Below are positions 37,962-46,738 of a stretch of 62,463 nt of DNA, one piece after another. Position 1 is the first letter of the stretch, and every line of letters begins with the position of its first letter. The position numbers were made by a program, and so were the translations under genes. This stretch comes from an uncultured bacterium. GTDB taxonomy: Bacteria > DRYD01. The stretch spans positions 1-62,463 of the forward strand of contig CAKZQG010000005.1 of the NCBI GenBank assembly GCA_937139605.1, read 5' to 3'. Below the pieces are notes generated by a model. It saw only the letters and a list, made by a program, of their open reading frames with translations, was not told the origin of the DNA and did no database searches.

Positions 37962-38837
37962 TTATTTTTTATTTTTAGCAATAGTTATTCCCAAAATAGT
38001 TAAAAATATTCCTATTATTTGATAAACAGTTAATTTTTCTTTAAGGATAAAAGCGGAAAGTAAAATAACAGTTGGTTGGTTAAGCATATTTAGTAATGAA
38101 ACATTAGTCGATCCTAAAATACTAAGAGCATATAAAAAAGCAATATTAGCTATACTTCCACTTATCCCACCATAAAAACCTACTAAAACACTCCCTAATT
38201 TTAAATTTTTAAAAACAAATGGAAATATAAATAATAATATAATTAAGCCATTAATCAAAAATATATAATTAGAAACAACAAATGGAGTATATTTATGAGT
38301 AAGGTAATCCAAAGTAGTTCTGTAAATAGTAGAGCTTAGAACGCCCAAAAAAGCAAAGAATACTCCTAAAAAATTCATTTTCCAATTTAAATTAAATAAT
38401 AAATCATATACCCCTATTGTTAAAGAAACCCCAATAAAAGCTAAAATAAATCCCAAAAAAAATTTTAAACTAACACTTTCTGATTTTTTTATTAAAGAAT
38501 TAGTTAAACCAACAAATAACGGAGTAATAGAATAAATAGTCAACATAATTATTGCAGGTATAAATTTTAAAGAAATAATTGACATAGATGTAGTAAATAA
38601 TAATAAAAACGAAACTTTTGATATATCTAAAATATCCCTCATTCTTAAAAACTTAAAACTTTTAGTAATAAAATAATTAAAAAAAGTAATAATAAAAAAT
38701 ATAATAAAGCTTACTAAATTTTTTACAACAATTATCTCAAAAGGATTAATATTTTTAAAACTATTATATCCAACTTTAATAATAATAGGTTCAATAGAAG
38801 CGCTAAAAACTGCTAAAACTATTATTAATCCTTTCAT
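37962..38837 (-). CDS. EamA/DMT-family transporter
   Basis: 291 residues with ten membrane segments in two EamA repeats. The end of each half shows the family pattern (IYSITPLFVGLTNSLI; then LLNMLNQPTVILLSAFILKE and IIGIFLTILGITIAKNKK). It probably exports or imports small metabolites across the inner membrane; the substrate cannot be told. It has no ribosome site stronger than AAAGGATT. Confidence 0.85.
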   Translation of the reverse strand: MKGLIIVLAVFSASIEPIIIKVGYNSFKNINPFEIIVVKNLVSFIIFFIITFFNYFITKSFKFLRMRDILDISKVSFLLLFTTSMSIISLKFIPAIIMLTIYSITPLFVGLTNSLIKKSESVSLKFFLGFILAFIGVSLTIGVYDLLFNLNWKMNFLGVFFAFLGVLSSTIYRTTLDYLTHKYTPFVVSNYIFLINGLIILLFIFPFVFKNLKLGSVLVGFYGGISGSIANIAFLYALSILGSTNVSLLNMLNQPTVILLSAFILKEKLTVYQIIGIFLTILGITIAKNKK

Positions 38838-38976
38838 TAATTTTAATATTAAATAAAAATTATCTAATCCCTTGAATTTTAATAATCAACTTACTTATAA
38901 ATATAAATCAATTCACATTTTTTATTTAACATTTTTTTTACATTATTGTTATTAAAAAGGTAAAAAAAAATGTAAG

Positions 38977-38982
38977 TATAAT
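38977..38982 (+). promoter_or_regulatory. Candidate extended -10 promoter for the subtilase
   Basis: TATAAT at 38977-38982 is preceded by TG at 38971-38972 and lies 24 bases before the ATG at 39007. No good -35 box at 17 bases spacing. The very strong ribosome site AAAGGAGGTG follows at 38990-38999. Confidence 0.35.
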
Positions 38983-39006
38983 AAAATAAAAGGAGGTGAA
39001 AAAAAA

Positions 39007-40401
39007 ATGGATATAAATCCAATAAGAGGTAATTATCAAAAGATAGAAAGCAGATCTCCAGAATATGAAAGAGTAATATTTACTGGAGATAAAGCAGAAA
39101 TAGAAAAACTACTTACTAAATTAAGTGTAGGTAAAATAGTAGAAGACTTAGGTAATGGATTTTATTTAGCACAAGTAAAAAAAGGAGCATCACCTGAAAT
39201 ATTTAAAGCATTACCAGATAATTTAAAAGCCTTCATAGATGAAAAAGTAGAATTAGTTAGACCTGAAGAAGAAAAAGAAGTTCTAAAAAAGAGAAAGCTA
39301 GAGGAACTTAAAAGGGAAGGAGAACAAAAACCCCCATCTTTGCCTGAAACTAATGTTACCTTAGATATAACCCAAGCAAATAAAGTCCATGAAATGGGGA
39401 TAAAAGGCCAAGGTGTAGTAGTAGCTGTTATAGATACAGGCATAGGAAAGCATGACGACTTTGGAGATAGATTAACATACTTTTATGATGCTACAAAAGG
39501 TGAAAGAACAGAACCAAGAGACGGTCATGGTCATGGAACCCATGTTGCAGGTATAGCTGCAGGTGATGGAAAATTTACTGGTTTATCACCAGCATCTGAA
39601 ATCTGGGGAATAAAAGTCTTAGGTGACGATGGTAGCGGATATACTTCTGATATCATTAGAGGAATAAACCAAGTAGTAGAAAAAGCTAAAGCAGAAGGTA
39701 AAAAGGTAGTAGCAAATATGAGTTTAGGAGGATATGCATTTAAACCTTGGAACCAAGATCCATTAGCATTAGCAGTAGAAAAAGCTATAAAAGATGGGGT
39801 ATATTTTGCAATAGCAGCAGGTAACAGTGGCCCATACCCTAACACAGTTGGAACTCCTGCTATAGCACCAAATGCAGTAACCGTTGCAGCATACGATGAT
39901 AAAAAAACTACCGACTTAAGCGATGATGATATAGCAAGATTTTCCTCAAGAGGACCAGTTAAAAATGCACCTGATGAAACAAGCAAATTAAAGCCTGATG
40001 TTTCTATGCCAGGGGTTAAAATATGGGCCGCAAATGTACCGGGTAGTGAATTAGATCAATTAGCTTCTCAAGGGAAAATTCCAAGAACAGCAGATGGAAA
40101 ATATATAGCAATAAGTGGTACTTCCATGGCAACCCCAGGTGTAGCAGGTGCAATGGCTTTAATACTATCTGCTAATCCAAACCTAACAGAAGCACAAGTA
40201 AAAGAACTACTAATGAAACATACTATTAAACTTGAAAAAACAGATCCAACAGATAATAAACCTTATGATCAATTCGACCAAGGTGCTGGTCTTGTTAATG
40301 TATATGAAGCTGTAAAAGAAGCATTAAGTATGTTGCCTCAACCTCCACAACCAGAACTTAATCCACAACCTAACCCCCAAGAGCCATCTCCTAAGAAGTA
40401 A
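39007..40401 (+). CDS. Subtilisin-like serine protease without signal peptide
   Basis: 464 residues. The catalytic triad is complete: Asp143 in AVIDTG, His176 in HGHGTHVAG, Ser373 in GTSMATPG, with oxyanion Asn273 in AAGNSGP. An N-terminal region of about 110 residues looks like an inhibitor-type propeptide followed by a charged linker (EEEKEVLKKRKLEELKREGE). There is no signal peptide or membrane segment, and the C-terminus is a Pro-rich tail (PQPPQPELNPQPNP). It therefore resembles intracellular or non-classically exported subtilases. Codons are richer in G+C and the ribosome site is near perfect, suggesting high expression. Confidence 0.93.
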   Translation: MDINPIRGNYQKIESRSPEYERVIFTGDKAEIEKLLTKLSVGKIVEDLGNGFYLAQVKKGASPEIFKALPDNLKAFIDEKVELVRPEEEKEVLKKRKLEELKREGEQKPPSLPETNVTLDITQANKVHEMGIKGQGVVVAVIDTGIGKHDDFGDRLTYFYDATKGERTEPRDGHGHGTHVAGIAAGDGKFTGLSPASEIWGIKVLGDDGSGYTSDIIRGINQVVEKAKAEGKKVVANMSLGGYAFKPWNQDPLALAVEKAIKDGVYFAIAAGNSGPYPNTVGTPAIAPNAVTVAAYDDKKTTDLSDDDIARFSSRGPVKNAPDETSKLKPDVSMPGVKIWAANVPGSELDQLASQGKIPRTADGKYIAISGTSMATPGVAGAMALILSANPNLTEAQVKELLMKHTIKLEKTDPTDNKPYDQFDQGAGLVNVYEAVKEALSMLPQPPQPELNPQPNPQEPSPKK

Positions 40402-40441
40402 TTTTTAAAGTAATTTTAAAGTAATCACTTAAATAAAAATA

Positions 40442-40475
40442 GGGGAGATATTTTCTCCCCTTTTATTTTTTTTAA
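40442..40475 (+). terminator. Rho-independent terminator after the subtilase
   Basis: GGGGAGA-TATTT-TCTCCCC stem followed by TTTTATTTTTTTT, 40 bases past the stop. The opposite gene ends at 40532, so it may work both ways. Confidence 0.85.
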
Positions 40476-40531
40476 TTATTTTTCTATAAACTATTCTATA
40501 AACTATAATCATTAAAAATAAACAAAAATCA

Positions 40532-41482
40532 TTAAAAATAAACCCATATTTCAAATTCATTAAAAGATTGAGTTATATTAAAATGTTGAGAACTAATATT
40601 TGAATTACAAAAAAAATATTCATTAATAGTTTTAAAAGCGTTTCCTTGGTTTATTGATATTTCTAAATAACCAAAGCTGCCTTTTATAAAAAATAATTCG
40701 TCTTTAATAGCTTGACTATATGAATTATATATTTTATCAATTACAATTTTATTATCATCATTAATTGTAGTTTTATTTTTAATTATTGCATATTTAAATT
40801 TACTTATTTTATTAGAAGGTATATTAGTTATTACATTTCCAAAATGATCATAATATAACAATTTCCCTTTTACATAATCTTTATTAGTATCTATTTTAAA
40901 CAAATCTTTAAGGATAAATGGTTTTAAAGTATAATCTTTAGTAATAAATTTATCTAAATAATTAATATGATACATTTTAAGGAGAGTTAAAGCAGCAATA
41001 GGAGCAAAAACGCATTTCCCATGAAAAGTATCATCTATTTCTTTTATCATACTTTTATAAAATATTCCTTTTGATTTAATATCATCTTCTATTTTTTTTA
41101 AAGAAATCTTATAAATATAGTCAAGTTTATAATTTTTGTTATAAAAAGCAGTCAAAATACCATTATTCCTTGCTACTATATACAATTCCCTTTTACTTTT
41201 ATTATTAATAAACTTAGCAAGTATAGGTTTATTATATATTAAATTTCTACTATCTCCTACCTGAGGATCTATAACTACTAAAAAGACAGATTTATTTTGC
41301 ACAATATCTAAAACCGCTTGTAAATTAATTATTCCCTCTATGATATTATGCCTTTGGATATCATGAGTTATATCTATTAAGCTTGTTTTTAGATTAAAAT
41401 TATCTAAGAAGTTATTTATAATTATTTTTAATGCGCTTACGAAATAATCTTTATTACCATAATCCGTTAAAAGATAAATCAT
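40532..41482 (-). CDS. SAM hydroxide adenosyltransferase family protein (DUF62)
   Basis: 316 residues. The N-terminal domain begins MIYLLTDYGNKDYFVSALK and contains DITHDIQRHNIIEG and VFLVVIDPQVGDSRNLI, the family's conserved Asp sites (usual DPGVG). The C-terminal beta domain has YYDHFGNVITNIPSNKI and FFIKGSFGYLEISINQGNAF. Characterised members hydrolyse SAM to adenosine and methionine or use halide. Here the tail (about 285-316) is extended. It is immediately downstream of accB on the same strand. Confidence 0.88.
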   Translation of the reverse strand: MIYLLTDYGNKDYFVSALKIIINNFLDNFNLKTSLIDITHDIQRHNIIEGIINLQAVLDIVQNKSVFLVVIDPQVGDSRNLIYNKPILAKFINNKSKRELYIVARNNGILTAFYNKNYKLDYIYKISLKKIEDDIKSKGIFYKSMIKEIDDTFHGKCVFAPIAALTLLKMYHINYLDKFITKDYTLKPFILKDLFKIDTNKDYVKGKLLYYDHFGNVITNIPSNKISKFKYAIIKNKTTINDDNKIVIDKIYNSYSQAIKDELFFIKGSFGYLEISINQGNAFKTINEYFFCNSNISSQHFNITQSFNEFEIWVYF

Positions 41483-41519
41483 TTCTCATTAAATATTTTC
41501 ATTAAATATTTTAAAATAT

Positions 41520-42071
41520 TTATTCTAAAACAATAATAGGATCACCTTCTTTAACAAAATCTCCATTTTTAGGAATAATTTTTTTAACTATTCCTTCATA
41601 TTCAGAATTAACTTCGTTCATAACTTTCATAGCTTCAATAACACAAACAACATCCCCTTTTTGTATATTTTTATTTAAACTAATTAATTCATTTCCCCCA
41701 ACGTTTATATAAAAATTCCCACTTAATGGTGCCCTAATAATCTTAGAGTATTTTGCTATGTCATCCTCTACTTTTAAATTATTTTCTTGTTTTAAATCGT
41801 TAAACTCCTCTACCTCTGAAAACTTTTCGTTTGAAATTAAATTAGATTTTAATAAATCTGTTTGATTTAATAACTGCTCATTTAATAACTTACTATTAAA
41901 TAGTTTTAATGAATCAATATTAATATCCTCTTTTGAAGAAATTTTTAGTTCAAAATCTTTTATTTTTATTTCTAATTCTTCTAAATTATTTCTTTTATAC
42001 AATTCTAAAATTTTATCTACTAATTCTAATATATCAATTTGATTTTCTTTTGTAAAAATTTCTTCCTTCAT
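41520..42071 (-). CDS. accB: Biotin carboxyl carrier protein of acetyl-CoA carboxylase
   Basis: 183 residues. The C-terminal biotinyl domain carries VCVIEAMKVMNEVNSEYEG with the biotinylated Lys in EAMKV. A central APLSGNFYINVG starts the domain. The N-terminal half is a charged helical region with a long linker. It carries carboxybiotin to the transcarboxylase in fatty acid synthesis. The partner accC is not adjacent; fabG, which acts later in the pathway, is at 55521. Confidence 0.92.
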   Translation of the reverse strand: MKEEIFTKENQIDILELVDKILELYKRNNLEELEIKIKDFELKISSKEDINIDSLKLFNSKLLNEQLLNQTDLLKSNLISNEKFSEVEEFNDLKQENNLKVEDDIAKYSKIIRAPLSGNFYINVGGNELISLNKNIQKGDVVCVIEAMKVMNEVNSEYEGIVKKIIPKNGDFVKEGDPIIVLE

Positions 42072-42428
42072 ATTATTCTAATTTTTTATTTAATATAATT
42101 TTCCTTCAAAAATAAACATTTTTTTATATCTTAAATACTTCAGTATTATTTATTACATTGTTATTCATTAAGCGGGAATTTAACTCCCTACAATTAACTT
42201 GAAATTTCATTTAAATTACTTATATCTATCTTCGATATCACTAAATTATTACTACTATTTTATCTTTTCATATTCAAAATCAACTACATCTTTCTTTACC
42301 TTATCAAACTCTATCCCCACTAAATATATCTTCTCATAATTCAAATACTTCTTATGATACTCCTTTTCTTTTATCTGCTTTAACGCACTCCCTTTTTCTC
42401 TTTCATTCTCTATTACCTTAAACTCCAT

Positions 42429-42449
42429 TATAACGAAAGTTATATGAAA
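42429..42449. repeat. 21-bp in-frame shortened hairpin element, site E, copy 2
   Basis: Encodes FHITFVI just before the catalytic MEFK of the nuclease domain, identical to copy 1. Confidence 0.8.
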
Positions 42450-42857
42450 TATATACACCAGCCTTTTATCTACCACTACCGTTAAATCTATTCTCCCTTT
42501 TGACGTATTGTCTTCTATTATCACATTTAACCCTGTTGCATATACTAATCCATATATTGCTGCTGCATATACATATTCGTTTTTTAACACCTCATAACTT
42601 ATTGTACTTATAAACACCTCTATTTGCTTTTTTATCTCTTGTAGATCTTCTCTTTTAAATGCTATATTTATTAATGTTGTTTTATCTATTTGGTAATCTC
42701 CTGTTATATAAAATAATATCTCACTATTAAATGATTTTCTTACCTCTTTATTCGGATAATCTAATGAATATAATACTTCCTCATTTTCATACTTATACTC
42801 CTCTTTTATTGTTAAATATCCAGTTTGAAACATTAATGCTTCTATGCTTATATATTC

Positions 42858-42890
42858 TATAACGAGAGATGTATTCTCGAAGTTATATGA
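42858..42890. repeat. 33-bp in-frame hairpin element, site F, copy 2
   Basis: Inner arms GAGA/TCTC. It encodes SYNFENTSLVI in frame, as in copy 1. Confidence 0.8.
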
Positions 42891-43093
42891 TAATATGTCA
42901 AACTTCTCTAATATTTCACTTGTATAATATTTCTTATGTAAATAAGGTAAATCAAAGTTCCTTTGTTTTATTATTTTAAATAAAAATTCTGTTCTTCCTG
43001 TTTCGTACCAATAATTCCTTATCTCCTTCTTCTTTAAATATAACAACACATCAAATGGATTATATACTTTATTAGCTAAAAAATTATATCCGT

Positions 43094-43127
43094 TATAACG
43101 AACGCAGTATGCGTGAGTTATATGAAA
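43094..43127. repeat. 34-bp hairpin element, site D, copy 2
   Basis: Inner arms ACGC/GCGT. Second tandem unit; excision of both restores EWYNGYNF. Confidence 0.85.
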
Positions 43128-43161
43128 TATAACGAACACAGTATGTGTGAGTTATATGAAA
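43128..43161. repeat. 34-bp hairpin element, site C, copy 2
   Basis: Inner arms ACAC/GTGT. First of two tandem units, as in copy 1. Confidence 0.85.
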
Positions 43162-43847
43162 TATACCACTCTCTTACTTCTTCTATATTTACATTATCCA
43201 AATACTCTTTAAAATAATATTCTAATTCTTCTTGGGTATATCCGCATATATCTCCATATTCCCTGCTTAATGAGATATCTTCTAATTGATTTAATCCACT
43301 AAAAAGAGATACTTTTGCAAATTTTGAAACCCCCGTTACTATCACAAACTTTATATACTCATCCAGCCCTTTTAACACTGAATAAAAACTCTTTAATGTT
43401 TTTCTTACCTCTTCTGCTTCTTTTCTTTCTTCTATTACATCTAATATCGGCTTGTCATATTCATCTATTAACACCACCACTTGATTATTATATCTTTCAC
43501 TTATTTCTATTATTAAATTCTGTAACATTAATCCTAACATGATTCTCTTCTTTTTCTTTTTCTTTTTCTATTTTCATTTTCTTATAATTTAACCTTACTT
43601 CATTCCTTATTACTTCATATATTTCACTTAGTGTTTTTATATCTACTGCAAAGTTTATTCTTATTACTGGATATTTTTCACTCCAATTCCACTTGTCTTC
43701 TATATACAATCCTTTAAATAATTCTCTTTTCCCTTCATATAAATACTCTATTGTTGATAATAATAATGATTTCCCAAAGCGTCTTGGTCTGCTTAAAAAT
43801 ATATATCCTCCACTATTCACTAATTCATATATATACTTTGTCTTATC

Positions 43848-43881
43848 TATAACGAAGGCGTAAGCCTAATGTTATATGAAA
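43848..43881. repeat. 34-bp hairpin element, site A, copy 2
   Basis: Same position and inner arms (AGGC/GCCT) as in copy 1. Removing it rejoins NYVYVDKTKYIY. Confidence 0.85.
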
Positions 43882-44097
43882 TACATATACATAATTTCCC
43901 GTTATTATATTCTTAAAATCACTAATACCTATTGGTAATCTCTTCATAAAAAACACCTCTTTTAAATAAACATTTTCTAATTAATATTTAAATTAATTTA
44001 AAATATAATCCTTTTAAATAATGAAAACTAATACTCTACCAAAAAGGATAATAACGAATATTTAAAGATTAATAACTAATAAATACAAAAATTAATA

Positions 44098-44631
44098 TCA
44101 GTAGTATTTTACAATAGAAATGTAATAAGCTAATTTTTTTACCATTGTATATTGGCCATTTTTAATATATCTACCTTTTGAAGCTCTATTATATACATAA
44201 ATTTTAATCTCATATAATACAGGCATATAATTATAATAAGTATTAGCAACCCAATAAATGTAATTTGATATTTTTTTAACTTTTGTTTTTGAAGGATATA
44301 GTGGGTTTGTTTCTATTTTAAATTCCTTAGGAGGATTCTTTTTTAAAGTAAAAGTATAATCATAAGTTTCTATTATAGTACTATCTGGGTTATTTCTAAT
44401 ATAAACATACCTTGATAAAGCCATAGCTTTCTCTATTTTTATACCTATTTCCTTTGCAGTTAATGTGTCATTTGTTAAATAATCCTGTTCTCTTTTTATT
44501 TTGTTATAAATCAAAAAAATTTGAACTAATATCCCTATCATTAGGGAGATAATAGCTAAGGAAACCATTACCTCCACCAAACTTAAACCCCTATTACCCC
44601 TAAAATTATACACCATCAAACTATTCTCCAT
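44098..44631 (-). CDS. Minor pilin/pseudopilin with prepilin N-terminus
   Basis: 177 residues. The class III signal NRGLSLVEVMVSLAIISLMI has Gly before the cut and Glu at mature position +5, then a long hydrophobic helix, as in type IV pilins and type II secretion pseudopilins. The globular part is small with basic Tyr-rich strands and no Cys pair. It is cleaved by a prepilin peptidase, not in the window. It follows the pilin-Hint gene by 41 bases in the same direction, probably one operon. Confidence 0.85.
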   Translation of the reverse strand: MENSLMVYNFRGNRGLSLVEVMVSLAIISLMIGILVQIFLIYNKIKREQDYLTNDTLTAKEIGIKIEKAMALSRYVYIRNNPDSTIIETYDYTFTLKKNPPKEFKIETNPLYPSKTKVKKISNYIYWVANTYYNYMPVLYEIKIYVYNRASKGRYIKNGQYTMVKKLAYYISIVKYY

Positions 44632-44672
44632 TAAAAAAACAATTTATAATCATTAAAAAATAAAACTAAACT

Positions 44673-45929
44673 TTATTTTCCTCCCGGCACAGGTTCTCCC
44701 CCTCCTCCCTTACAATCTGCCCATGCTACTGCCACAATAAAAGACAAGCTAGAAAATGCTATAACATCAATTAAATTTAGTTTCCTATATCCTGAATGAG
44801 CTAATATAAATGATTTACCATCTACTGATACTAAAAATGTATTTACATTACTTTTTAATTCTAATGTCATTACTTTATCAATTATTTTTTCTTTTCTTAT
44901 TTGTTTTATTTCTTGCCAGCTATAATCCCCATCTTGATAAACCAATACCTTATCTCCAATATTTAATTTTTCTGCTTTTTTAATATTATTATTTTTATCG
45001 ATAACTAAAGGATGATTTGGAGTTAATCTCAATTTAGAATTTTCCGTTATTATCTCTAATATCTCATATTCTTTTTTATCATGCATATGTATTTTCTCTA
45101 TTTCTATTTCTTTTAATTTATAATTTTCTACTGGATCTATTGTTATAATTATATCTCCTATTTTTACATCCCCCATCCTTTTTAGTTTATAATTATCATA
45201 TTCTTTTGCTAAAATTAGTGTTGATAGTTCAAAACACTTCTTGTCTTGATCCTCTTTCTTGTCAGGACCATCATCCTTGTCAGGACCTCCATCTTTGGCA
45301 AGACTTCCACCGCCACTACCGCCTATTGTATCAATCGTAATCTCAGTATAATTAGGTAAAAAGCTTGTAGTCTCTTTCTCAACAAAAACAGGGAGAAAAG
45401 TTTCTACCTTGTTTTCATTATCTTTACCTTTTATTTTATAATTTATAGTTAATTTTATATAGAATTTATATAGCATTTGGTTTTGCTTTTGGAGATAAAC
45501 ATTAGTTAAAGCATTTTGGACTTCACTACTACTTTCTATAGGATTAGCATATATACTTGTAATTACGATATTTTCTAAATCGTTATCTTTATTAAGTTTA
45601 GAAATTAAATAATTTGCATAATCATTTAATTTTGATGCTAATTCACTTAAAGTAGATACTTTTAAATATAGTTCTCGTTTATTTTCAATGTACAGGTTAA
45701 AATATGTTTGAGTTTTTTTAGCAATTAAGTCGTTATACATTACTTTATTATGCATTTTAATTATGCTATAATAAACAGAAGCTAATGCAAGGATACATAA
45801 AGTAACTATAGCAATAAATGCTACTACCTCTAACAAGCTAAACCCAATATTATTTAATTTATTCCTTAATTTGTCATTTTTTTTAAGATTTATTTTATTA
45901 TTTTTTATTTTTTTTATGTTTTTATTCAT
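44673..45929 (-). CDS. Pilin-Hint fusion: prepilin N-terminus plus C-terminal hedgehog/intein-type domain
   Basis: 418 residues. After a long basic leader (1-29), IGFSLLEVVAFIAIVTLCIL gives the prepilin cleavage site with Glu34 at +5 of the mature protein. A pilin-like ectodomain reaches about residue 200. A Gly/Asp/Lys linker (203-231) then leads to a Hint domain: Cys232 (KKCFELSTLIL), MGDVKIGDIIITI, LRLTPNHPLVI with the TxxH at 303-306, AEKLNIGDKVLV, and NTFLVSVDGKSFILAHSG ending at His378. There is no Asn before the last Ser, so thioester formation and N-terminal cleavage are plausible while splicing is not. A last hydrophobic segment (386-404) and GGGGEPVPGGK tail follow. Confidence 0.85.
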   Translation of the reverse strand: MNKNIKKIKNNKINLKKNDKLRNKLNNIGFSLLEVVAFIAIVTLCILALASVYYSIIKMHNKVMYNDLIAKKTQTYFNLYIENKRELYLKVSTLSELASKLNDYANYLISKLNKDNDLENIVITSIYANPIESSSEVQNALTNVYLQKQNQMLYKFYIKLTINYKIKGKDNENKVETFLPVFVEKETTSFLPNYTEITIDTIGGSGGGSLAKDGGPDKDDGPDKKEDQDKKCFELSTLILAKEYDNYKLKRMGDVKIGDIIITIDPVENYKLKEIEIEKIHMHDKKEYEILEIITENSKLRLTPNHPLVIDKNNNIKKAEKLNIGDKVLVYQDGDYSWQEIKQIRKEKIIDKVMTLELKSNVNTFLVSVDGKSFILAHSGYRKLNLIDVIAFSSLSFIVAVAWADCKGGGGEPVPGGK

Positions 45930-45941
45930 AACCCCACCACC

Positions 45942-46576
45942 CTATATTTCTTCCACGGATATTTTTACATTAAATGGAGGCTGATCACCATAATCACCAC
46001 TACCAGTTATTCGATATTTTATTTTTAATCTAATTGGATATTCCAATTCATTGAATACAACCGTATCCTTAATCTTATTTTTTATTTTTATTTTAAGTTT
46101 AGAATAATAATACACTACCAGATTTCCAGATTCATAAGTAAAGGTTCTAACTCTATCAGTAAAATCCACACCATATATACTAAACCTACTTTGGAGATTA
46201 TTTTTTACATTATCCTCAATTGTATTTTCTGTATCTAGAAAAAGTATCTTTTTTACATCTTCTATAGTTAATCCCGGCGGATCAGAAAATCGCTTAGTTC
46301 CATCAGGTAAATAGGGTTTATAATGTAATCCCCATTTCCAATTTTCAAAAAGGAAACCATAATTCATTAATTTAACCATATACAAATTAGTATTAACTTC
46401 TCTAAATGAGTTATAAAAATTAGAGTAATTCTTTTTTCTTCCATTGCTAATTTAAATATTCTACTGTTATAAGAATAAATAATCCCAATAATAGCAGAAG
46501 TAAAGAATAAAACAAAAAGAGCCAATAACAAAACTGTTCCTTTGTTTTTATGGAAAAAATTGCTATTTTTATACAC
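45942..46576 (-). pseudogene. PilX-like minor pilin gene with an A-tract frameshift
   Basis: From GTG 46576, preceded by a run of six G, the first frame encodes a PilX-like N-terminus (HKNKGTVLLLALFVLFFTSA, IIGIIYSYNSRIFKLAMEEK). It then runs out of frame at a tract of six A near 46435-46440. One extra A would continue as KNYSNFYNSFREVNTNLYMV into the frame 45942-46385 (WGLHYKPYLPDG...VKISVEEI). So one gene has a single-base shift. It could be real decay, sequencing error, phase variation, or programmed slippage on AAA. It ends 13 bases before the pilin-Hint gene. Confidence 0.65.
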
Positions 46577-46738
46577 TTTTATCCCCCCTAAAAAATAAAA
46601 ATTAAAATACTTTCCCATTTATATATTTATCAAAAAAAAAAAATCCTAAAAAATCATAAAAAAATTAACAAAAAATTTACAAAGCTATATAAAATAAAAA
46701 ATAATTTATTATAAAAACCTAAGAAAATTTTAGAAAAT

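Larger units (their letters stand above)
42255..43947 (-). pseudogene. Broken AAA-ATPase-like / PD-(D/E)XK nuclease gene, copy 2
   Basis: Paralogue of copy 1 at 12471-14220. It starts at ATG 43947. Pieces in order: [20 protein letters not shown] (Walker A), VVVLIDEYDKPILDV (Walker B-like), VTGVSKFAKVSLFSGLNQLE, and the nuclease GRIDLTVVV...MEFK. Frame is lost at a 34-bp hairpin element (43848-43881), at a further shift near 43535 beside an AAAAAG microsatellite, and at two tandem elements (43094-43161). Two in-frame elements (42858-42890, 42429-42449) are shared with copy 1. Site B of copy 1 is empty here. Unlike copy 1 it has no stop at the DKWNWSEKYP position. Confidence 0.87.
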
